Positions 58,054 through 64,000 of a stretch of 64,000 bases of DNA are shown here, piece by piece. The notes below the pieces were generated by a model. The model saw only the letters and a list, made by a program, of their open reading frames with translations. It did not search any database and was not told the origin of the DNA. Both the position numbers and the translations under genes were made by a program. The DNA lies in the NCBI RefSeq assembly GCF_000514815.1, contig NZ_KI911472.1, positions 327,713 through 391,712 on the forward strand. The letters run 5' to 3'. Within the stretch, counting starts at the first letter, position 1; every line of letters begins with the position of its first letter. The DNA is from Salinispora fenicalii. GTDB lineage: Bacteria; Actinomycetota; Actinomycetes; Mycobacteriales; Micromonosporaceae.

Positions 58054-58521
58054 CTGCCACGATGAACGGCCACGGGTGCGGTCACCGTCGAGTTCAGCGC
58101 ATCGGCGGAGGCGGATTTGGGAGGTGCCGGCTTCCGCGCAGGTCCGCGGCCAATGCGTGCGGCCGGTCCGGAACTACCGCAGGAACGCTTCGTCCGCGCT
58201 GGCAGCGTGACATGCCGGAACGGCTTCGCTCGGCCGAGCTTCGGGTCATCCGGAGAGATGACCCCCGCGAACCGGCTGTAGCTTGTAGAGCGTTATGAAC
58301 CGGTCAATCCTGGGGCTTTGCAGGAGTGTTCCGGGTACCGTAGCCAACGAGTCGCTGCGCTTCACCCCTGACCTGTGGGGAAGCGATCGGTGCCCAGGCG
58401 GCGAACAGGCCGCGGAAGTACGCGCCGTACTTGTCCGCGGCCGGTAGCCCGTCAACATGGGTGGTTCGTCATACCGCTGTGCCCTTGCTTCCTCGGGTGT
58501 CCAAGCAGTTGGGTCAATGGC
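58054..58521. other. 468-base stretch without a convincing gene
   Basis: Reading leftward from about 58460 to 58310, one frame gives DKYGAYFRGLFAAWAPIASP and ends PAKPQD. It could be the tail of a decayed protein, but no family was identified. A rightward frame at 58062-58298 is Arg/Gly-rich and looks like a shadow. Confidence 0.4.
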
Positions 58522-59250
58522 ATGGCTCGAATCGCGTTTGACGATGCGGACGCCGCGGCGTTCGAGGCGACCCGTCACCTCACCGACGACGGGCTCTCGG
58601 CTTGGCGGGAGGCCGTGACCCGGCACCTTGCCCCTCATGCAGGCATGCGAATACTCGACCTGGGCTCCGGTACCGGAATGTGGGCGCGATCCTTCATTGA
58701 CTGGTACGACATCGAGGTCACCGCGGTCGAGCCCTCCGAGGCGATGCGCGCCCGCTCGATGTACCAGCCTGTGGTGCATGGCGACGCCGAGCACATCCCG
58801 CTCGACGACGGCAGCGTCAACGCCGCCTGGATCTCCACGGTCATCCACCACGTGCCAGACCTGTACCGTGCAGCCCGAGAAGTACGCCGGGTTGTGCGCC
58901 CCGGCGGCCGGGTGCTGATCCGCTCCGCGTTCGCCGGCCGACACCAAGCGATCACCCTGTTCCGCTACTTCCCCGAAGCCATTCGTGTACTCGACACCTA
59001 CCCCAGCGTGGCCGACGTCGAAGAAGCCTTCAGTGCCGCCGGGTTCGTCACCGTCGGCCTCGAACAGGTGCCGCAGGTAACCGCGGCCTCATTAGGCGAG
59101 GCTGCGACGGCACTGCGCCGCGAGGCACACACCCCTCTGCAACTGATCAACGACGACGAGTACATCGCAGGCCTGGCCCGACTGCAAGGCGCAGCGCGAA
59201 CCGAAACCGGACCTGTGGTTGATGCCTTGGACCTTCTCGTCCTGACCTGA
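58522..59250 (+). CDS. class I SAM-dependent methyltransferase
   Basis: A 242-residue protein with methyltransferase motif I ILDLGSGTGMWARSF, motif II VTAVEPSEAMRA, VNAAWISTVIHHVPDLYRAAREV and RPGGRVLIRSAF. The C-terminal part (after ~175) is helical. It looks like a UbiE/arsenite-type small-molecule methyltransferase. The ATG at 58522 puts the domain at its usual place; the frame is open upstream. It lies next to the degraded mobile region. Confidence 0.88.
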   Translation: MARIAFDDADAAAFEATRHLTDDGLSAWREAVTRHLAPHAGMRILDLGSGTGMWARSFIDWYDIEVTAVEPSEAMRARSMYQPVVHGDAEHIPLDDGSVNAAWISTVIHHVPDLYRAAREVRRVVRPGGRVLIRSAFAGRHQAITLFRYFPEAIRVLDTYPSVADVEEAFSAAGFVTVGLEQVPQVTAASLGEAATALRREAHTPLQLINDDEYIAGLARLQGAARTETGPVVDALDLLVLT

Positions 59251-59265
59251 ACGGCTACAAGATCT

Positions 59266-59540
59266 TCAGAACCAGCTGAAGACGCGGTGGGGTCTGTCGT
59301 CCGCTGCCGGCAGCCAGCCCCACTGCTCGGCGGAGTGGTACTGGTGGCTGCGCGGTCTGATCGGGGAGTGACTACCACACGACGGGGTAGCGCCGCTGTC
59401 GGCGGCCGCTTGCTGCCGCACCACGACGACATCCCTGTCCGCGATGCCAGCTTCGACCATCGAATCTCCACTCACGTTCAGTGCGAGCAGCCTTTCCTGG
59501 CCGACCACATCGTTGGGCAAGGCCAGCATCTCCTCAAGGT
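59266..59540 (-). pseudogene. LexA-like protein fragment
   Basis: Reading leftward, the frame holds EEMLALPNDVVGQ, then LLALNVSGDSMVEAGIADRDVVVVRQQAA, the self-cleavage serine segment (GDSM) of LexA. There is no HTH domain, and the sequence after RQQAAADSG loses the LexA pattern. The HTH-side end abuts the IS3 remnant end at 59542, so the fragment may have been cut by that insertion. Confidence 0.7.
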
Positions 59541-59541
59541 C

Positions 59542-59770
59542 TGAGGTTCCCCCGGGATGTAGACACCGGGTTATGCCGCGACCTGATGCGGCGTAGTGGG
59601 TGTGAGGGTCTGTTCGTAGTCGGCGGGGCTGCGGTAGCCGAGTGCGGAGTGCTGACGGCGGTGGTTGTAGAACGCGATCCACCGGAGCATGTCGCGGCGG
59701 GCGTCGGCTTCGGATACCCAGCGGCGGTGGTCGACGTCTAACTCTCGTTTGAGGGTGGCGAAGAACGCCT
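59542..59770 (-). mobile_element. IS3-family remnant (OrfB C-terminus and one end)
   Basis: The leftward frame 59571-59798 carries FFATLKRELDVDHRRW, then FYNHRRQHSALGYRSPADYE, the C-terminus of an IS3 OrfB transposase. The sequence TGAGGTTCCCCC at 59542 has the TG...start expected of an IS3 end. The rest of the transposase, OrfA and the other end are missing. The right side joins directly to a truncated NUDIX gene near 59771. Confidence 0.75.
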
Positions 59771-59774
59771 CGGG

Positions 59775-60077
59775 ATGCGCGAGGAGCTGGGCGTTCACAT
59801 TGCGACAGAGTTCTCTTCACGGTTGGCCAACTGGCATGCGGGCAGTGGTGAGGACGCCGTTCACGTGAGCGTCTGGCTGATCGGAGACTGGGTTGGCTCT
59901 CCGATCAACCGTGCTCCTGAGGAGCATGACGACATTGCGTGGGTTGGGATCAGCGAGCTGGGTGGCCTTCCTCTCGTGTTCGGCACCCTGCCAGCATTGC
60001 TTCGTTCCCTGCCTGAGCTCGACCGGCTGGCTCGTCGCGACGAGGCACGGAAAACCGCATCGCCGAGCGGTCCGTAG
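59775..60077 (+). pseudogene. NUDIX hydrolase lacking its N-terminus
   Basis: The frame begins in the middle of the NUDIX box: REELGV corresponds to the end of GX5EX7REUXEEXGU, and the preceding part is gone. The rest (HVSVWLIGDWVG, APEEHDDIAWVGISELGGLPL) is a normal NUDIX C-terminal half. The break coincides with the end of the IS3 remnant, so insertion removed the start. The metal-binding Glu residues are incomplete. Confidence 0.8.
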
Positions 60078-60231
60078 ATCCATCGCTGCTCGTCACTACC
60101 ATCCGGATGGATCACCTGCATCCGGTCATCGACTACTCGGCATGGCCTGCCGGCGGTTGGACTACCGTTCGGGAAGTCACGCTAGTTAAGATCAAGTGAT
60201 AATGATCGATAGTTGTGGTCGTTGATGCGGT

Positions 60232-61290
60232 GTGAGAAGTTTTCTGACTTCCGCCGAAGAGGCGGTGTACGGCCGGTTCACCGGCCCGCCGGAGCAGGCG
60301 GTCCTTGAGCGGTTCTCCTTCCTGGATGATGCGGACCGGGACCTGGTGGCGTTCAGGCGTGGTGATCACAACCGGTTGGGCTTCAGTCTTCAACTGGTGA
60401 CGGTTCGTCATCTGGGCCGGTTCCTGGAGGATCCGCTCGACGTGCCGGGCGTGGTGGTCGACTACGTGGCCTCGCAGATCAAGGTGGCCGATCCGTCGTG
60501 CGTGAAGGCGTATCTGGAGCGCAGGCCGACCCGGTTCGAGCATCAAACGGAGACCTGTGAGGTATACGGCTTCCGTTCGTACCCATCGGTGAAGGAGTCG
60601 CTGCTGGCGTGGGTGGGCGATCAGGCGTGGGCTACCGGGGACGGGCCGAAAGCGTTGTTCTACTCGGCGGTGGCCCGGTTGCGGGCCGAGCGGGTGCTGC
60701 TGCCCGGGATGACGACGCTGCGCGATGACGTGGCCGGCGCCCGGAAGGCGGCCGAGACCCGGCTGTACGCGGCCCTGGCCGGTGTGGTCACCGCGGAACA
60801 GGCCAGTGACCTGGAGCAGATGCTGAAGCGTTCGCACGGTCAGGCCCGGCACGCCGGGGTGCTGTCGGCGGCGGTGCAGGTGCTGTTCGAGGCGGAGACC
60901 TGGGGTGAGGCGGTGCCGCTGGCGGTGGTGTGGGACGCGATCGAGTCCGTGGTCGGGTCGCGGGCGAAGCTGCGGACCGCGATGGAGGCGGTGCAGGAGT
61001 TCATCCCGCCCTAGGACGCCACCCCGGACGGGGAGTGGCGGGCGCAGGTGGTGGAACGGTTCAACACGGTGCGCGGGTTCGTGCGGCTGCTGTGCCAGGT
61101 GATCGGCTTCGGGGCGACCGCGGAGGCGGTGTGGGTGGTCAACGCGATGCGGGAGCTGCCGAAGCTGATCGACGCTGGTGACACGGTCCGGGTGCCGAAG
61201 GGTTGGCTGGACGCCCGGAAGGTCGACATCGGCGCCGACACGCACCGGCTGCAGCGCGCGACGAGTTCCAGCGCTGAAACCAGCGAGTGA
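60232..61290 (+). pseudogene. Tn3-type transposase, N-terminal part with an amber stop
   Basis: The reading frame matches the DUF4158 domain of Tn3-family transposases (SFLTSAEEAVYGRF, FSFLDDADRDLVAFRR, NRLGFSLQLVTVRHLGRFL, ETCEVYGF). It is interrupted by TAG at 61012-61014 and continues in the same frame (DGEWRAQVVERFNTVRGFV) to 61290, where it ends by truncation before the catalytic domain. The GTG at 60232 gives the expected N-terminus. The lost C-terminal part reappears in 62558-62991. Confidence 0.85.
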
Positions 61291-61616
61291 ATCCCTGGTG
61301 CCTCGGGTCATGGCGTCGTCGCGGCGCGGCGGCTTCCGGCATGCGCGGGACGCACCTGGCAGGGTGCGCGGTCCCCGGTCGGGCAGGAACGGACAACGAA
61401 TCCTGCCGGGACATGCAAACTGTGGCCGGTGCATCTGGGGCTACCGGCAGCGGGCCTGTCCCATGAGGTGAACACCGTCGACGCCCCCTGCACTCCGTAT
61501 GCATGGGCTTGACCGGTTCCGTCGGATGCGCATAGCATGATCGCCCCGTTCGGCACGGATAACGGCGCAGTCGGAGCGGGTCGAAGGCACGACGTGCATG
61601 ACTGAGGCGGGCGGCA
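61291..61616. other. 326-base gap without a gene
   Basis: The bases between the end of the transposase frame and the next small ORF show no family motifs, no strong ribosome site and no obvious inverted terminal repeat. It is probably scrambled transposon or flanking DNA. Confidence 0.4.
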
Positions 61617-61811
61617 GTGCAGAGCGAAGGATTCGGCGCGAGGGATCATTCTCGGAGTTCCCGGAGCTCCGAGAATGAGGAAGTGCTGGAGGCGGCCCGG
61701 GTCGTGCTCCGCTACCGCAGGATCGCCGCACGACGCAACCGCATCTCGCTGGTCTGCTTGTGCCTGGCAGCGGGCCTGTCCGTGTACGCGGTCGCTGTCG
61801 TGCTCTTCTGA
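61617..61811 (+). CDS. small single-span membrane protein (uncertain)
   Basis: A 64-residue frame (GTG start at 61617) with an acidic/basic N-terminal half and one hydrophobic helix at about residues 44-63. No family is recognised. An 11-base-pair palindrome (61647-61677) lies inside the coding part. It sits in a degraded transposon region, so it may be accidental. Confidence 0.35.
   Translation: MQSEGFGARDHSRSSRSSENEEVLEAARVVLRYRRIAARRNRISLVCLCLAAGLSVYAVAVVLF
61647..61677. repeat. 11-bp perfect hairpin
   Basis: CATTCTCGGAG (61647-61657) is complementary to CTCCGAGAATG (61667-61677) with a nine-base spacer that holds a second GGAG/CTCC dyad. It is possibly a transposon-related or terminator structure. 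Confidence 0.5.
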
Positions 61812-61901
61812 CCTCCGATCCGGTGAGAAGCCGGAGAATCCCTTCGCGGTGGCAGGCTTCCATACGCAGACCTCGTTAACCGGGCCGGCCGAGGTGGACG
61901 G

Positions 61902-62531
61902 TCACGGTGAGCCACCGGCGACTGCCCGACCACGGGAGATCCGGCCGAGAACCAGCAACGTCACCAGGGTCGCGCCGAGCAGGATCAGCGTGGCCGCCGC
62001 TGCATCGAACGTACGGCCCCGGTCGGTCAGGGTGAAGACGGTGACCGGCAACGTGCGCCAGTCCGGCGGGTACACCATGATCGTGGCGCCGACCTCGCCC
62101 ATCGACAACGCGACCGCGAGTGCCGCGGCCGCCGACATTGCCGGCAGCAGCATCGGCAGGCGGATCCGCAAAAGTACCAGCGCGGGCCGCGCCCCCAGCG
62201 ACGCGGCGACCTGGGCGTACGAGTCGTCGATGCGGGTCAGCGCGCTGGCCACGGTGGCATAGGAAAAGGACAGGACGAGCACCAGGTGGGCGATCAGCAC
62301 GATCCAGCGCGTGCCGTTGAGCAGCAGCGGCGGTCGGCTGTACGCGACCAGTAGCCCGAGCCCAACCACCACCGATGGGATGGCAACCGGTAGGTGCAGG
62401 AGCCCGTCGGCACCTTTGCGTAGCCAGCGGGGTGCCGCGGCGAGCGCGAGCGCCGCCCAGGTGCCGACGGCCACGGCGGCCAGCCCGGCGACAGCTGCGG
62501 TCTGCAGGCTAAGGAGGTGGACGCGGTCTAC
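61902..62531 (-). pseudogene. ABC transporter permease, C-terminal half
   Basis: The frame holds the second half of a two-domain binding-protein-dependent permease: five spans, with the EAA-loop-like VAASLGARPALVLLRIRLPML and GEVGATIMVYPPDWRTLPV. The pattern resembles the 2-aminoethylphosphonate/iron/thiamine (PhnV/ThiP-like) permeases. The frame simply begins inside the protein near 62531, next to the Tn3 C-terminal piece. Its N-terminal half and the ATPase and binding protein are not present. Confidence 0.7.
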
Positions 62532-62557
62532 GGCACCACCCTTTGGTCGGCAAGTAG

Positions 62558-62991
62558 CTCTCACCGCGCATCCGCGACCTCGGGAAGATCACCCTCTACC
62601 GGACCGGGCCGAACGCCGAGTTCCTCCCCCGCTACCCACGCGCCGGTGGCCTGCTGACCCGGCGCCTGAACACCGACCTGATCACGAGCACCTAGGACGA
62701 TCTGCTGCGCGTCGCCGCGAGCGTGCAGGGCGGCCACGCCACCGCCGCACTGGTCGTCGGGAAGCTGTGTTCCTCGAAACGCCAGCAGAACACGCTGACC
62801 AGCGCGATCAAGGAGTACGGGGCGCTGCGCCGCACCGTCTACGCCGCCCGGTACCTGTCTGGCCCACCCACCACGAGAACGTCCGCTTCTACAGCACCCA
62901 CTCCATCGACATCGACGGCGAACTCTCCCAACTCGACACCGACGGCTACCGGCCACTGCGGTGCGCCGAGGTCACCCCGGCGCACCGCTGA
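62558..62991 (+). pseudogene. Tn3-type transposase, C-terminal part with amber stop and frameshift
   Basis: Frame 1 reads LSPRIRDLGKITLYRTGP, TRRLNTDLITST, then TAG (62693-62695) where relatives have a Trp before DDLLRVAASVQGG. It continues HATAALVVGKLCSSKRQQN and LTSAIKEYGALRRTVYAARYL, the conserved catalytic-core end of Tn3 transposases. After about 62860 another frame takes over (ENVRFYSTHSIDIDGELS, DGYRPLR) to a TGA at 62991. It is clearly non-functional. Confidence 0.85.
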
Positions 62992-63088
62992 CCACGAGGG
63001 CACGCCCGGCGGTCCTCCGCCGGGTGCAGCCCACAGGGGCGAAAATCACCTGGAGCTTCTTGTCGGTCGCTCTCGGTAGCATGCCGAT

Positions 63089-64000
63089 ATGTCTGCGTTG
63101 ACATACGAGGTGAAGGACCGGCAGAGCCCGGTGGCGGCGTGGCTGGGTGTCACGTTCCCGCAGCACAAGGAAATTCAGGCGGAGTTCCGCGTCGGGGCCG
63201 GTGCCCAGCAGGTGCTGATGCCGGCTGGGGCGGCGCCGGGTACGCAGGGGGCGGCGATCGACTTCTGGTTGCGGATGCTTGTCGACCCGCAGCCGTCGAT
63301 CGCCCTGCCGCTGGTCGGGCTCTTGTCGGGACGGGCGCGGTGCCTGCGGGCAGGCAAGGAGTTGCTCCACGAGCTCGCGGCCGGGGAGTCACCCCGCCAG
63401 ACGGCGAACCGTGAGGTGGAGCTGCGGATGCGCCCGGCCGGGTTCGCCGATCGCGGTGACGAGTTGTGGGCGCGGGTCTGTTACGCCCTGGCGCTGCTGG
63501 TGGAGCTGTACCGGGCGGAGTCGGTGGAGCACTCCCGGCTGATGCGCCTGAACGCCTCCAGTGGCGCGGCGGACCTACTCGCGCTGGCTAATGATGTAGA
63601 GGTAGCTGACCTGGTCGCGATGCGGGCCCTGGCGGTCGAGCGGCTGCTGCCAGTGTTGCCGGCCGGGCCTGTGACGACCGGGATGACGTTCGAGGGCAGC
63701 GCTGACCTCGCCGCCGACGCAGACCTGATCGCTGGTGGGATGCTGGTCGAGTTCAAGGCCGGCCAGGGCGGCAAGCCCCGCGCGGACGGTAGCCGGGCGG
63801 CGTCGCTGCCGCGCACCGACCTGGACCAACTGTTGGGGTACACGTTGATGGACTACTCGGACCACCACGGCCTGCACGTGGTTGGGGTGTACGCGGTGCG
63901 GTTCGGCTACCTCGCGTCATGGCCCCTCGCCGACTTGGGCCAGCGGATGGGTGCTCGGGCGGTCGACCTGGCGGCCCTGCGGATGGAGTTCGCTGGGGTG
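63089..64000 (+). CDS. hypothetical protein with a PD-(D/E)XK-like nuclease motif (cut by window edge)
   Basis: The first 304 residues are visible. Residues about 205-260 hold Asp212 (DADLI), Glu221 and Lys223 (LVEFKAG) and, after a loop, DLDQLLGYTLMDY: the D...ExK plus QxxxY arrangement of PD-(D/E)XK nucleases. The N-terminal ~200 residues are alpha-helical with no recognised domain. The ATG lies six bases after TAGCAT (63077-63082), the leaderless pattern. It stands directly beyond the Tn3 remnant, so it could be accessory or a defence component. Its function is not known. Confidence 0.65.
   Translation, partial: MSALTYEVKDRQSPVAAWLGVTFPQHKEIQAEFRVGAGAQQVLMPAGAAPGTQGAAIDFWLRMLVDPQPSIALPLVGLLSGRARCLRAGKELLHELAAGESPRQTANREVELRMRPAGFADRGDELWARVCYALALLVELYRAESVEHSRLMRLNASSGAADLLALANDVEVADLVAMRALAVERLLPVLPAGPVTTGMTFEGSADLAADADLIAGGMLVEFKAGQGGKPRADGSRAASLPRTDLDQLLGYTLMDYSDHHGLHVVGVYAVRFGYLASWPLADLGQRMGARAVDLAALRMEFAGV

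Noticed and set aside
58246..58947. A 233-residue leftward open frame covering the start of the methyltransferase
   Set aside because: It is antisense to a clear methyltransferase core, and only its last part in the gap has any non-shadow look.
61012..62695. The two in-frame TAG codons as evidence of amber recoding
   Set aside because: Both lie in a truncated, frameshifted transposase and no suppressor tRNA or pyrrolysine gene is seen; ordinary decay explains them.
1..64000. tRNA or rRNA genes
   Set aside because: No cloverleaf with a GGTTCGAATCC-type T-arm or rRNA-like conserved segment was recognised on either strand; a dedicated tRNA scan would settle it.

Overview
The window is very GC-rich, uses many GTG starts, and carries hallmark actinobacterial genes: the Pup-ligase/PafBC locus, RbpA, a polyprenol-phosphate-mannose synthase and a Ski2-like helicase of the HelY type. 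The PafA-PafB-PafC-TatA-TatC-HelY-exonuclease order matches the one known from Mycobacterium tuberculosis. The overall style (kam lysine genes, a TioE-type regulator, a secreted CBM2-GH5 cellulase) suggests a Micromonosporaceae-like actinomycete such as Salinispora or Micromonospora. That genus-level guess is inference.

Layout. 1-13 kb is conserved chromosomal core: a cut dTDP-glucose dehydratase, pafA, a DUF3866 gene, pafB-pafC, tatA-tatC, a diacylglycerol-kinase-like gene, a HAD phosphatase, helY and a 5'-3' exonuclease. 13-15.8 kb holds an acyl-CoA dehydrogenase, an Lrp regulator, a histidine phosphatase and a CsbD-like protein. 15.9-24.1 kb is the most interesting block. A leftward lysine 2,3-aminomutase (kamA) diverges from a tightly coupled operon: kdd, an amidohydrolase, kamD, kamE, a Kal-type ammonia lyase and a MutL/GlmL-type ATPase. 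This is a lysine-fermentation-like pathway in which the cleavage enzyme Kce is not present and an unassigned amidohydrolase sits in the operon. 24.6-28.3 kb is the conserved lnt-ppm1-fxsA-rbpA neighbourhood.

28.5-58 kb is mostly accessory single genes and small regulator-target pairs: Lrp with an EamA exporter, a WYL regulator with an AlkD-like pair, TetR with an SDR, TetR with a membrane-anchored hydrolase, TioE-type MerR with an EreA-DUF6194 fusion, and MocR with a DJ-1/PfpI protein. It also includes folD under a recognisable ZTP riboswitch, a cellulase, a pyrimidine reductase with an N-terminal extension, and murJ. Several decayed genes lie among them (MerR-TPR chimera, serine-recombinase tail, internally deleted P450).

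59.2-63.0 kb is a graveyard of mobile DNA: a LexA-like fragment, an IS3 end, a beheaded NUDIX gene, and a Tn3-type transposase split into an N-terminal and a C-terminal piece around half of an ABC permease. Both Tn3 pieces carry an amber stop. The window ends inside a gene with a PD-(D/E)XK-like motif.

A recurrent regulatory signature is a TANNNT -10 box only 6-7 bases before the start codon, seen at fourteen genes. It points to leaderless mRNAs and was used to choose starts. No tRNA, rRNA or CRISPR array was recognised.
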